A DNA stretch of 64,000 bases from JABFWF01 sp035539135. GTDB lineage: Bacteria; Pseudomonadota; Gammaproteobacteria; Xanthomonadales; Xanthomonadaceae. Positions 25,388-35,748 of the stretch are shown piece after piece. The position numbers and the translations under genes are program-made. Each line of letters starts with the position of its first letter. Positions within the stretch are counted from its first letter, which is position 1. The DNA is taken from contig DATLJD010000008.1 of the NCBI GenBank assembly GCA_035539135.1, positions 310,001 through 374,000 of the forward strand. The letters run 5' to 3'. The notes below the pieces were generated by a model, which searched no databases, was not told the origin of the DNA, and worked only from the letters and a program-made list of their open reading frames with translations.

Positions 25388-25957
25388 TTACCAGGTGAAG
25401 CGCGGGCCGACGAACCACTGGGTGTCGCCCTCGACGAACTTCACGTCCGCAGAGAGGCCCCAGTTCGGGTTGAACTTCACCTGCGCGCCGAGGCGGCCGT
25501 AGAAGTCGCCGTCGTATTCGTCGCCGTCTTCCCAGCCGGCCAGCGCGTAGCCTTCCAGGCGCTGGGTCAGCGCGCCGCGCACGCCCGCCTCCACGCTGTA
25601 GCCGTCGGCGTCCAGGCCGTCGCCGGCGTCAAACTTCTCGTAGGCCACGCGCGTCAGCAGGTCGGCCTTCGGCGAGATCTCGTGGTTGTAGCCGACGCCC
25701 ACGCGCCACTGGTCGAAGTCGGCGTCGAAGTCGTTGAGGTCCTGGCGGGTGTAGTCGCCGAACAGGTGGAAGTTCGGTGCCACCGCGACCGAACCCTTGA
25801 CGCCCCAGCCGTCGGCGTCGGCGAGGTCGGTGTTGGTCGCCGAGTAGCCGCCTTCGACGTAGTTGTAGGAGACGCCTTCGGCCGCCGACGCGGCGAACGG
25901 CGCGGCCGCGAGCAGGGCGAGGACGGCGAGGGAGGAAGCCAGGGGGGAACGCTTCAT
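25388..25957 (-). CDS. Ax21-family outer-membrane beta-barrel protein
   Basis: The 189-residue protein has a signal peptide (MKRSPLASSLAVLALLAAAP, cleavage after AASA-A) and about eight amphipathic strands ending in aromatic FTW, as usual for small outer-membrane barrels. SYNYVEGGYSATNTDLADAD and GWGVKGSVAVAPNFHLFGDY are the hallmark phrases of the Ax21 family of xanthomonads (OmpX-like, once thought to be a secreted signal). The start at 25957 is set by the signal peptide. It stands alone, convergent with gpsA. Confidence 0.9.
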   Translation of the reverse strand: MKRSPLASSLAVLALLAAAPFAASAAEGVSYNYVEGGYSATNTDLADADGWGVKGSVAVAPNFHLFGDYTRQDLNDFDADFDQWRVGVGYNHEISPKADLLTRVAYEKFDAGDGLDADGYSVEAGVRGALTQRLEGYALAGWEDGDEYDGDFYGRLGAQVKFNPNWGLSADVKFVEGDTQWFVGPRFTW

Positions 25958-26083
25958 GGGGGACTCTCCGATGTCTTGTTCTGGACCGCGCGGGGGGCGC
26001 GGTGCGGCGCATTCTCCCCGTCGCGTCCGAATCGGCACTGAAGCGGCGCGCGGTTGCGGAGGAACTTCGCGCGATCCGCGCAG

Positions 26084-26563
26084 TCATGCGCCGCCGTCGA
26101 AGCCGAGCTGGCGCCACGCTTCGTAGACGACGACCGCGACCGTGTTGGACAGGTTCAGGCTGCGGCTGTGCGGGCGCATCGGCAGGCGCAGGCGCTGCGT
26201 CGCCGGAATCGTCTCCAGCACGTCCGCCGGCAGCCCGCGCGTTTCCGCGCCGAACAGGAAGGCGTCGCCGGCCCGGTAGCGCGGCGCATCGAAGCGTTGC
26301 GTGCCGCGCGTGCTCAGCGCGAACACGCGCGCCGGCGCGCCGTGCGCCTGCGCGATCGCGCGCAGGGCCGCGTCGAGTCCGTCGTGCACGCGCACGCTCG
26401 CGTACTCGTGGTAGTCCAGGCCGGCGCGCCTGAGCTGGCGGTCCTCCAGCGAGAACCCGAGCGGCGCCACCAGGTGCAGGCGCGCGCCGGTGTTGGCGCA
26501 CAGGCGGATGACGTTGCCGGTGTTGGGCGGGATTTCGGGCTGGTGCAGGATCACGTCGAACAT
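26084..26563 (-). CDS. trmL: tRNA (cytidine(34)-2'-O)-methyltransferase
   Basis: The 159-residue SPOUT enzyme begins MFDVILHQPEIPPNTGNVIR and holds the knot motifs LFGAETRGLP and LNLSNTVAVVVYE. It methylates the 2'-OH of the wobble nucleotide in tRNA-Leu isoacceptors using SAM. Length is normal. It stands alone between the Ax21 gene and a 449-base gap. Confidence 0.94.
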   Translation of the reverse strand: MFDVILHQPEIPPNTGNVIRLCANTGARLHLVAPLGFSLEDRQLRRAGLDYHEYASVRVHDGLDAALRAIAQAHGAPARVFALSTRGTQRFDAPRYRAGDAFLFGAETRGLPADVLETIPATQRLRLPMRPHSRSLNLSNTVAVVVYEAWRQLGFDGGA

Positions 26564-27012
26564 GCGGCGAGCTTGGCGCGTCGGGCCGGGCGGGGGGAAG
26601 CCCGGCGGCCGCGGGCGATGTCCGGCCCCGCAAAGGGACGTCGCGGCTGTCGCAAACGGGCCGGGTGCCAAGGGGGTGACCGGCAGTCACGGGGTGACCA
26701 ACATTCACTCCAAGTGGTGCGCTTTCGGTAGCGGCCAGATCGCAAGTCGTTGATCCGGCTATCGGCCCGACACCATGGGGTTACCGGTATTCACCTTCCA
26801 AGGCCGCCGTGCCACGTGCAGACGGGGTGAAGACTGCGCTTCAATAGGCGGGCCGACAGGGACGTCGGCATTTACCCCTCTTGGCGCCGGCTGCGCCCTT
26901 GGCCCCGCGTTCGCGGCGGCCCATCCCCCGACACCAACCGCATCCACGGCCTGCCTGGCCGCGGCGCCTTTTTTTTGCGGGCGCGCGGCCGGCCAGTCCG
27001 CGCGCCCTGGTG
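26564..27012. other. 449-base gap between trmL and natB
   Basis: No convincing coding frame. It contains the GGGGTGACC direct repeats listed separately and a T8 run (26969-26976) that would be an A-run in the natB transcript, so it is not the natB terminator. The trmL promoter should be near 26570-26640. Confidence 0.5.
26672..26803. repeat. Three degenerate direct repeats GGGGTKACC..TTCAC
   Basis: GGGGTGACCGGCAGTCAC (from 26673), GGGGTGACCAACATTCAC (26691) and GGGGTTACCGGTATTCAC (26777) share a core; copies 2 and 3 also share a CC-AAG tail. Each core contains a short dyad (GTGAC/GTCAC, or GGTGA/TTCACC). They could be binding sites or remnants of an intergenic repeat family. Confidence 0.5.
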
Positions 27013-28178
27013 TCAGCCCGAGACCGCCAGCTTCTCCTGCTGGTAGCGCCGGGTCGCGGCGAACCACAGCAGCGCGGCCAGGCCGAAGCCCGCGCCCAGG
27101 TACACCGCCCAGGTCTGCAGGTCGATGCCCTCGCCGCGGATGACCTTGAGCAGCATCTGGTTCTGCGCCAGGAACGGCACGGTGAACATCCACAGCGCGT
27201 CCTTCACCGGGCTCACCATCAGCGCGATGGTAGGGATCATCGGCAGCAGCATCAGCACCGCCATGTAGCTCTGCGCCTCCTTGACCGACTTCGCGCCGGC
27301 GGCGATGAAGGTCAGCAGGCAGCCGCCGATGAACACCATCGGCAGCAGCACCACCAGCATCTTCGCGATCGCCGCCATGCTCACGTCCATCTGCCGGCCA
27401 ATGTCGGGGGCGAGCTGCGCGCCGAGCTTGAACGCGAGCAGGGTCAGCAGCAGCGCCGCCACGCCGACCGCGCACGCGGCGGCGATCTTGCCGCTGACGA
27501 TCGCGCCGCGCGACGCCGGCGTGGCCAGCAGCGGCTCCAGCGACTGCCGCTCGCGCTCGCCGGCGGTGGTGTCGATGACGATGTGGGCGCCGCCGAGGAA
27601 CGCGCTGAGGATCAGCAGGTACGGCAGGAACGCCATCGCCATGCCCTTGCGCGCCTCCGGCGTGGAGAGGTCCTTGTGCGAGGTCGTCACCGGCATCGCC
27701 ACCGACGGGCTGATGCCGCGCGCGAGCAGGCGCAGCGCGCCGACCTGCTGGCGGTAGGCGTCGAGGGCGGCTTCCACCCGCTTCACCGGGATGCGCGATG
27801 CGTCGCGGGTCGAGTCGTGCACGATCTCGACCAGCGCCGGCACGCCTTCGCGCCAGTGCCTGGCGTAGTCGGGCTCAATGCGCAGGTAGACGTCCTCGGC
27901 CTGGCTGCGAATCGCCGCGTCCGGGTCGCCCTTGAATTCCTTGCGGCTGATGCCCTGCCCGCCGAGCCAGGCGACCAGGTTGGGCGCGCGCTCGGCGCCG
28001 ACGATCACCACCTCCAGCGGCTTCTCGATCTGGCTCCTGACCTTGTTCTGCGCCATCGTGCCGAGACCGATGATCAGCGCCGGCGCCAGCAGCGGGCCCA
28101 TCACCAGCGCGAGCGCCAGGGTGCGCCGGTCGCGCACCAGCTCACGCAGTTCCTTCATCCATACCGTCAGCAGCGCCT

Positions 28179-28182
<4 letters not shown>
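27013..28182 (-). CDS. natB: ABC-2 type exporter permease (NatB-like)
   Basis: The 389-residue protein starts MKALLTVWMKELRELVRDRR, has one N-terminal helix, a large extracytoplasmic loop (about 45-190), and five C-terminal helices, with AGERERQSLEPLLATPASRG before the second. This is the NatB/ABC-2 pattern. Together with the ATPase it would export a substrate; the Bacillus pair moves Na+, but the substrate here is unknown. Its ATG overlaps the natA stop by four bases (ATGA). Confidence 0.85.
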
Positions 28183-28934
<752 letters not shown>

Positions 28935-28953
28935 GGTCGGGTCTCGTCGGAGC

Positions 28954-30504
28954 TCACGGTTCCCAGCCGCCGAAGCTGGTGAACGGCGGCGTGGCGGTGA
29001 GCGTGTCCAGGCACTTGCCGTCCAGCGCCTTCGCATCGCGGGTGTCGAGGAACTGCGCGACCAGCTTCGGCATGCAGCCGGCGCCGATCACGTTGTGGCC
29101 CTGGCCCTCGAGCACGAACAGGCGCGCGTTGGGCAGGGTGGCGACGACTTCCTTGCCGTAGCGCGGCGGGGTCACCGGGTCGAACTCGCCTGCCAGCACC
29201 AGTGCCGGCACGTCGCTGCGCAGCGGCTGGTGGAAGTCGGCCGGCATCGCGCCCTTGGGCCACGCCGCGCACTGCGCGCCGAGGAAGTCGGTGAGCTGGG
29301 TGCCGAGCAGGGTGCCGTCGGCACCGTCGCCGGCGCGGATGCCGGCGGCGTCCTCGCTGCACACCACCGACAGCTGCATGCCCATCGCCATCGAGTCGGA
29401 CATCGCGCCCCCCAGCATCTGCGCCATCGCCATCAGCGTCTCGTAGCGGCCTTCCGCGGCCTCCTTGATCTGCAGCGGCAGCACCGACGCGGCGGCCGGG
29501 ATGTAGGCGAACATGCGCACCAGGCCGGCGACCGCTTCGGGCTTCAGCACGTCCTGCTTCGCCTCGCCGGTGCTGGCGTCGCGGTAGCGCACGGTCGGCG
29601 GGTCGGTGCGCAGCTTGGCCAGCAGCGCGTCCAGGCGCGAGCGCGGATCGCCCAGCGCCTTGGCGCAGGCCGGCACCTGCGCGCACTGGCCGAACTGCAG
29701 GTCGAGCGCGTCGTCGAGGTTGCGGGCGAAGTCGTTTCCGAAGAACAGCGTGTTCGGCGCGACCGAGTCGAGCACCAGCGCGCGGGTATGGGTCGGGTAG
29801 CGGCGCGCGTACTGCTGGGCGACGCGGGTGCCGTAGGAGATGCCGACCAGGTTGACCTGGGCGGCGCCGATCGCCGCGCGCACCGCGTCGAGGTCGCGGA
29901 TCGCGTCGGTGGTCGTGTAGAAGCGCAGGTCGGCCTTGGCCTGCAGCGCGTCGCGGCAGCGCTCCGCCGCCGCGCGCGCGTCCGCGGCATTGTCGGGAGT
30001 GACGGCGTCCGTGCCGTCGTCCTTGCAGACAAGACGATTGCTGCCGCCGGTGCCGCGCTGGTCGACCAGGATCACGCTGCGGTGCTTGCGGATCTCGGCG
30101 AAGGCCGGCGCGACCTGCGGGTAGGTTTCGGTCGCCGACTGTCCGGGCCCGCCGGCGAGCATGAACACAGGATCCGGTTCGTTCGGCCCGTCCAGCGCGG
30201 CCGGCAGCCAGGCGATGTTGAGCGCGATCTTGCGGCCCTGCGGCCGCGCCGGGTTCTCGGGCACGCTGAGCGAGCCGCACTGCGCCTCGACGCCGGCGGC
30301 GCCGGCGCCGGCCGGCGCGGTCAGCGTGCAGGGCCGGAACGCGATACGGCCGAGCTTGCGCACGGGCGCGGCGGCCTGCTGCGTGGCGGCGGCGGGCGCG
30401 TCGGCGGCCTGGGCGTTGGGCCTGGCATGGTCGCGCAGGTACCGCCAGCCGAACAGGCCGGCGACCAGCAGCAGGATCACGAGGGTGCGGGTCTTGCGTG
30501 ACAT
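28954..30504 (-). CDS. TAP-like alpha/beta hydrolase, exported
   Basis: The 516-residue protein has an N-terminal membrane anchor or signal (TRTLVILLLVAGLFGWRYL), an alpha/beta-hydrolase core with oxyanion MLAGGPGQSA, nucleophile elbow GISYGTR and a TAP-like C-terminal domain (VPALVLAGEFDPVTPPRYGK, with GQGHNVIG supplying the catalytic His). The family includes tripeptidyl aminopeptidases and proline iminopeptidases. It likely cleaves small peptides or esters in the periplasm. It precedes natA on the same strand. Confidence 0.87.
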   Translation of the reverse strand: MSRKTRTLVILLLVAGLFGWRYLRDHARPNAQAADAPAAATQQAAAPVRKLGRIAFRPCTLTAPAGAGAAGVEAQCGSLSVPENPARPQGRKIALNIAWLPAALDGPNEPDPVFMLAGGPGQSATETYPQVAPAFAEIRKHRSVILVDQRGTGGSNRLVCKDDGTDAVTPDNAADARAAAERCRDALQAKADLRFYTTTDAIRDLDAVRAAIGAAQVNLVGISYGTRVAQQYARRYPTHTRALVLDSVAPNTLFFGNDFARNLDDALDLQFGQCAQVPACAKALGDPRSRLDALLAKLRTDPPTVRYRDASTGEAKQDVLKPEAVAGLVRMFAYIPAAASVLPLQIKEAAEGRYETLMAMAQMLGGAMSDSMAMGMQLSVVCSEDAAGIRAGDGADGTLLGTQLTDFLGAQCAAWPKGAMPADFHQPLRSDVPALVLAGEFDPVTPPRYGKEVVATLPNARLFVLEGQGHNVIGAGCMPKLVAQFLDTRDAKALDGKCLDTLTATPPFTSFGGWEP

Positions 30505-30527
30505 CGGGGATTCTCCGCGATTCGTGT

Positions 30528-30752
30528 TCAGTCGTGCGGGCCGGGGCGCCCGCCGTCGGCGTTGCGCGCGCGGACGAGGAAGACGATGCCCAGCGCCATC
30601 AACGCCGGGCCGACCGCCGCAAGCGCCAGCAGGTGACTGACGCCGCCCACCACCAGCAGGGCCAGGCCGCAGGCGAGGAAGGACAGCCCCGTCGCCGCCA
30701 GCCGGCGGAGGTCGGGAGGTGCGTCGATGTTTTGCGGATCCTGCTCGCGCAT
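30528..30752 (-). CDS. Small two-helix membrane protein
   Basis: The 74-residue product has two predicted helices (GLSFLACGLALLVVGGVSHL and LALAAVGPALMALGIVFLV) and a charged C-terminus. No family recognised. It lies between the hydrolase gene and the XRE regulator, nine bases after the latter, and probably belongs to the same transcript. Confidence 0.65.
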   Translation of the reverse strand: MREQDPQNIDAPPDLRRLAATGLSFLACGLALLVVGGVSHLLALAAVGPALMALGIVFLVRARNADGGRPGPHD

Positions 30753-30761
30753 GGGCGCTCC

Positions 30762-30959
30762 TCAGGCCTGGTCCGGAAGGAAAATCGCCTCGATCGGCTG
30801 CCGGAACAGCCGGGCGATGCGGAACGCGAGCGGCAGGCTCGGGTCGTACTTGCCGGTCTCGATCGCGTTCACGGTCTGGCGCGAGACGGCCAGGTGCTCG
30901 GCCAGCTCGCCCTGCGACCAGCCGCGCGCCTCGCGCAGTTCGCGCACGCGGCTTTCCAT
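30762..30959 (-). CDS. Small XRE-family (Cro/CI) regulator
   Basis: The 65-residue protein is little more than a helix-turn-helix: VRELREARGWSQGELAEHLA, VSRQTVNAIETGKYDPS, then FRIARLFRQPIEAIFLPD. It is the YozG/YgzD-type small regulator usually paired with a membrane protein. Its ATG overlaps the stop of the membrane gene before it (ATGA). Two identical-arm dyads, CTGTCAA-N6-TTGACAG, lie at the head of this operon and are the likely autoregulatory sites. Confidence 0.88.
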   Translation of the reverse strand: MESRVRELREARGWSQGELAEHLAVSRQTVNAIETGKYDPSLPLAFRIARLFRQPIEAIFLPDQA

Positions 30960-31537
30960 CAGCGGTAGCGCCGCGCGATCGCCAGCTTGGCGATGGCGTA
31001 GACCACGATGACCAGCGGGAACACCCAGATCATCGCGACCGCCGACGGAATGTCGATGACCTTGGCCGACTGCAGGAACCCAGCGCTCAGGTAGACCAGC
31101 GAGACCAGCGCGGTGGCGATGCTCACCGCCTCCAGCTCGATCCGGCGCTGCAGCTCGTCGGTGTCGCGGATGTGGCGGACGATCGCGCGCATCGCCAGCG
31201 CGATCGCCGGCACCGGCAGCAGCGCGACCAGCGCGCGCAGGGCCGGCGTCTCGACGTGGCGCAGCCAGGACACCGACACCAGCACCGCGATCACGTAGGC
31301 CGCCATCGGCGGCAGGAACTCGCGCAGGTACCTGCGGCGCAGGGCCGGGGTCGAGCTGTCGCAGGCGTCGGACGCACGCGCCTTGACCAGGGCACCCAGC
31401 AGCAGGCCGAGCGCGATCCCGTAGAACAGCCCGCGCGCGAAGTCCGCCAGCAGGCCGGGCCAGAGCCGGTCCAGGACCATCGGCCCGGCCAGGACCAGCA
31501 GGCCGGCGATGAGGTAACGGCGGGCGATGCGCGACAT
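30959..31537 (-). CDS. Membrane protein partner of XRE regulator
   Basis: The 192-residue protein has about six membrane helices, e.g. RYLIAGLLVLAGPMVLDRLW, LFYGIALGLLLGALV, MAAYVIAVLVSVSW, VALLPVPAIALAMRA, SIATALVSLVYLSAG and AMIWVFPLVIVVYAIAKLAI, with a short charged loop (HIRDTDELQRRIELEA). The arrangement membrane protein-small XRE is common in bacteria; the membrane part may sense envelope state. It starts at ATG 31535-31537; the open frame upstream belongs to a different reading of the MFS region. Confidence 0.8.
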   Translation of the reverse strand: MSRIARRYLIAGLLVLAGPMVLDRLWPGLLADFARGLFYGIALGLLLGALVKARASDACDSSTPALRRRYLREFLPPMAAYVIAVLVSVSWLRHVETPALRALVALLPVPAIALAMRAIVRHIRDTDELQRRIELEAVSIATALVSLVYLSAGFLQSAKVIDIPSAVAMIWVFPLVIVVYAIAKLAIARRYR

Positions 31538-31548
31538 GCGCGGAGGAC

Positions 31549-31568
31549 CTGTCAAATAAACTTGACAG
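31549..31568. promoter_or_regulatory. Operator 1, CTGTCAA-N6-TTGACAG
   Basis: A perfect inverted repeat with 7-base arms and a 6-base spacer (ATAAAC). It lies 12 bases upstream of the membrane-protein ATG and covers the expected transcription start of that operon. Confidence 0.7.
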
Positions 31569-31570
31569 GA

Positions 31571-31600
31571 ACGATAGCCGGGGGCGCCGCACGCTGTCAA
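31571..31600 (-). promoter_or_regulatory. Candidate sigma-70 promoter of the XRE operon
   Basis: On the minus strand TTGACA (31595-31600) and TATCGT (31571-31576) are 18 bases apart. The -35 hexamer lies inside operator 2 and the start would fall inside operator 1, a layout suited to repression. Confidence 0.45.
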
Positions 31601-31613
31601 GCGCCCTTGACAG
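31594..31613. promoter_or_regulatory. Operator 2, CTGTCAA-N6-TTGACAG
   Basis: Same arms and spacer length as operator 1, centred 45 bases away. It overlaps the last codons and TGA of the MHS transporter gene, so it is maintained within coding sequence. Confidence 0.65.
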
Positions 31614-32874
31614 CCTCCGGTACCTCGTCGGCCCGCACCGCCAGCAGCGCGAGCAGGGTCAGCGCCGCCATCGCCGCCAGGTAGCCGCCGACCGCGCCGA
31701 TGCCGTGGCTGGCCGCGAGCCGGGTCGCGAGGTAGGGCGCGGGCGAGGCGCCGAGGATGCCGGCAAGGTTGAAGGCCAGCGAGGCGCCGGTGTAGCGCAC
31801 CGGGGTCGGGAACATGCCGGCCAGTAGCGTGCCGCAGGGCCCGTAGGTGAAGCCCATCAGGCCGAGGCCGAGCGCCAGGAACAGCAGCACCTGCCAGGCG
31901 CTGCCGGCGGTGAACAGCGGCTCGAACAGCAGGCCGAAGGCGAGGATGCCGGCGGTCGCCGCCAGCATCGCCCGGCGCCGGCCGACCCGATCGGCGTACA
32001 CCGCCGATAGCGGGATGGTCGCGGCGAAGCACAGCACGCCCAGCATCTGCAGCAGCAGGAACTGCTCGCGGCCGTAGCCCAGCGCCGAGGTGCCCCAGCT
32101 CAGCGCGAACACCGTCATCAGGTAGAACAGCACGAACGTCGCCAGCAGCGACAGCATGCCCACCAGCAGCGCGCGCGGATGCCGCGCCAGCACCGCCAGC
32201 ATCGGCAGGCGCTCGCGCTCGCCGCGCGCCAGCGCCTCGCGGAACTGCGGCGTTTCCGAAATCCGCAGCCGCACCCACAGCCCAAGCAGCACCAGCACCG
32301 CGCTGGCGACGAACGGCACGCGCCAGCCCCAGGCCAGGAACTGCGCGTCGTCGAGGAAGTGCGCCAGCAACAGGAACACCCCGGTCGCGCACAGGAAGCC
32401 GATCGGCGCGCCCAGCTGCGGAAACATCCCGTACCAGGCGCGCTTGCCCGGCGGCGCATGCTCGGTCGCCAGCAGCACCGCGCCGCCCCATTCGCCGCCC
32501 AGGCCCAGGCCCTGGCCGATCCGGCACAGCGCCAGCAGCGCCGGCGCGGCGAGGCCGATCTGCGCGTGGGTCGGCAGCAGGCCGATCACCACGGTCGAGA
32601 TGCCCATGGTCAGCAGCGCCGCGACCAGGGTCGCCTTGCGCCCGATGCGGTCGCCGAAGTGGCCGAACAGCGCCGAACCCAGCGGCCGCGCGAAGAACGC
32701 CAGCGCGAAGGTCGCCAGCGACTGCAGGGTGGCCGCGGTCGGTTCGTGCGCCGGGAAGAACAGCGCCGGGAACACCAGCACCGCCGCCGTGGCATAGATG
32801 TAGAAATCGAAGAACTCGATCGTGGTGCCGATCAGGCTGGCGAACAGGATGCGGCGGGGCGAGGCGTCGCGCAT
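31597..32874 (-). CDS. MHS-family (metabolite:H+ symporter) MFS transporter
   Basis: The 425-residue protein has twelve helices and the MFS signature HFGDRIGRKATLV in the loop 2-3. SLIGTTIEFFDFYIYATAAV at the start and CRIGQGLGLGGEWGGAVLLA are typical of the MHS group (ProP, ShiA, citrate, alpha-ketoglutarate carriers). Substrate not predictable. The ATG at 32874 (RDASPRRILFASL) is chosen over an upstream one. Its 3' end contains operator 2 of the following XRE operon. Confidence 0.88.
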   Translation of the reverse strand: MRDASPRRILFASLIGTTIEFFDFYIYATAAVLVFPALFFPAHEPTAATLQSLATFALAFFARPLGSALFGHFGDRIGRKATLVAALLTMGISTVVIGLLPTHAQIGLAAPALLALCRIGQGLGLGGEWGGAVLLATEHAPPGKRAWYGMFPQLGAPIGFLCATGVFLLLAHFLDDAQFLAWGWRVPFVASAVLVLLGLWVRLRISETPQFREALARGERERLPMLAVLARHPRALLVGMLSLLATFVLFYLMTVFALSWGTSALGYGREQFLLLQMLGVLCFAATIPLSAVYADRVGRRRAMLAATAGILAFGLLFEPLFTAGSAWQVLLFLALGLGLMGFTYGPCGTLLAGMFPTPVRYTGASLAFNLAGILGASPAPYLATRLAASHGIGAVGGYLAAMAALTLLALLAVRADEVPEAVKGA

Positions 32875-32985
32875 GGACGGTCGGCGTGGGAAGACGCGCC
32901 GAGTATGCGCAGGAATCGCGCCCGGCGGCACCGGCGCGGATGCCGGCTCCGGCCGCGCCCTCTTCGCCCGGCCCGGAAGGGCCCG

Positions 32986-33753
32986 CTACTTGTTGCTGAT
33001 GTACTTCTCGCGGCGGATGGCGGCGACCGCCAGGCCGTGTTCCTTCAGCGCCTCGAAGCAGGCATCCACCATGTTCGGGTTGCCGCACAGGTAGGCGATG
33101 TCGCCGTCGCCGGCGGGCGCGAACTCCGGCAGGAACTGCTGCACGTAGCCATGGCGCACGTCGGCGTGCGCGTGCGGGGAATCCGTGCCGGGCAGCTCGC
33201 GCGACAGGCAGGGCACGAAGCGCACGTGGTCGGGGTGCTTGTTGGCGAAGGCGCGGAACTCGTCGCCGTACAGCAGCTCCTCCGGCGTGCGCGCGCCCTG
33301 CAGCAGCACGACCTCGATGCCGCGGGTCGCGATCAGCTGCTCCAGCTGCGGCAGCATCGCCCGGTACGGGGTGACGCCGGTGCCGGTACCGATCAGCAGG
33401 TAGCGGCGGTTGGCGTCGCCCGGCATCAGGCAGAAGCGGCCGTAGGGGCCGCTGGCGTCCACGTGGCCGCCGACCGGCAGGTTCTCGAACAGGGCGGTCG
33501 CGGCGCCGCCGGCGACGTAGCTGACCGCGATCTCGACCAGCTCGCCGGGCCCGAGCGCGTGCGCATGGATGGTCGCCAGCGAATACGAGCGCTTGGTCGC
33601 GGTGCCGTCCGCGTACTGGAAGTGCACCTGCAGGAACTGGCCGGGGATGAAGTCCAGCGGCTGGCCGTCGTCGCGGACGAAGGCGAGGTGCGCGACGGTC
33701 GGCGCCAGCATGCGGCGCGACACCAGCTTGAGCGGAAAATGGACGATGGCCAA
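32986..33753 (-). CDS. fpr: Ferredoxin/flavodoxin-NADP+ reductase
   Basis: The 255-residue enzyme has the FAD motif KRSYSLA, the NADP motif GTGTGVTPYRAMLPQ, CGNPNMVDAC and the C-terminal REKYISNK extension of the bacterial Fpr class. It passes electrons between NADPH and ferredoxin or flavodoxin and helps in oxidative stress and iron use. It diverges from the yadG-like gene with 140 bases between. Confidence 0.92.
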   Translation of the reverse strand: MAIVHFPLKLVSRRMLAPTVAHLAFVRDDGQPLDFIPGQFLQVHFQYADGTATKRSYSLATIHAHALGPGELVEIAVSYVAGGAATALFENLPVGGHVDASGPYGRFCLMPGDANRRYLLIGTGTGVTPYRAMLPQLEQLIATRGIEVVLLQGARTPEELLYGDEFRAFANKHPDHVRFVPCLSRELPGTDSPHAHADVRHGYVQQFLPEFAPAGDGDIAYLCGNPNMVDACFEALKEHGLAVAAIRREKYISNK

Positions 33754-33893
33754 GGACGAGGATCGCAGTCAGGGAGGCGCGGCGCGCGGCGGCGCGCGAC
33801 AGGCCCGGTGGCGGGACGCAGTGTCCCCGGGGCGCCGCGGTGGGGCTCCTATACTACCGGCTTCGCCGCGCCGGCCGCGGCACAGGTGCCTCC

Positions 33894-34861
<968 letters not shown>

Positions 34862-34865
<4 letters not shown>

Positions 34866-35674
34866 ACGCGCCGACCCGCTCCGCGCCCATCGTCGAGCGC
34901 AGCGTGTCCCGCCGCAACCTGGTCGCCCTGGGCACGATCGCGCGCCGCGAGGTGCAGCGCATCCTGCGCATCTGGACGCAGACGCTGATCCCGCCGGCGA
35001 TCACGATGACCCTGTACTTCCTGATCTTCGGCGGCCTGATCGGCTCGCGGGTCGGGAAGATGGACGGCATCGGCTACATGGACTTCATCGTCCCCGGGCT
35101 GGTGATGATGAGCATCATCCAGAACAGCTACGGCAACATCTCCTCGTCCTTCTTCGGCGCCAAGTTCGGCCGCCACGTCGAGGAACTGCTGGTCAGCCCG
35201 ATGCCGCACTGGGTGGTGCTCGCCGGCTACGTCGCCGGCGCGGTGCTGCGCGGGGTGATGGTCGGCGCGATCGTGCTGCTGATCGCGATGCTGTTCACGC
35301 CGGTGCGCATCCCGCATCCGCTGGTCACGCTCAGCACCGTGCTGCTCGGGGCGACGATCTTCGCCCTGGCCGGCTTCGTCAACGCCGTGTACGCGAAGAA
35401 GTTCGACGACATCGCGATCGTGCCGACCTTCATCCTCACCCCGCTGACCTACCTCGGCGGCGTGTTCTATTCGGTGCGGCTGCTGCCCGGCTGGGCCGAG
35501 GCGGCGACCCACCTCAACCCGATCTTCTACATGGTCAACGCCTTCCGCTACGGCCTGCTCGGGGTTTCCGACGTGCGCCTGTCGATCGCGTACGCGCTGA
35601 TGCTGGCGTTCGTGGTCGCGCTGGCGGCCTTCGCGCTGTGGCTGCTGCGGCGCGGGGTCGGGCTGCGCAGCTGA
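34862..35674 (+). CDS. yadH: ABC-2 exporter permease (YadH-like)
   Basis: The 270-residue protein has six helices; the ABC-2 motif region FIVPGLVMMSIIQNSYGNIS and KFGRHVEELLVSPMPHWVVL is typical of YadH/NodJ. LTYLGGVFYSVRLLPGWAEA and LNPIFYMVNAFRYGLLG close the family signature. It forms an exporter with the ATPase before it. Family members export polysaccharides or drugs; target here unknown. Confidence 0.9.
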
Positions 35675-35748
35675 GGCCCGCGGCGCGCGGCCTCGCGTGG
35701 TCTTCGCGCGCCGGCACGGACACTTTCGCGCGTCGCCGGGAGCGCACG

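Noticed and set aside
26969..26976. T8 run as terminator for natB
   Set aside because: natB is on the minus strand, where this is an A-run; no plus-strand gene ends here.
26759..27475. Minus-strand frame overlapping the end of natB and the gap
   Set aside because: It shifts frame relative to natB and its product in the gap is low-complexity without homologous look.
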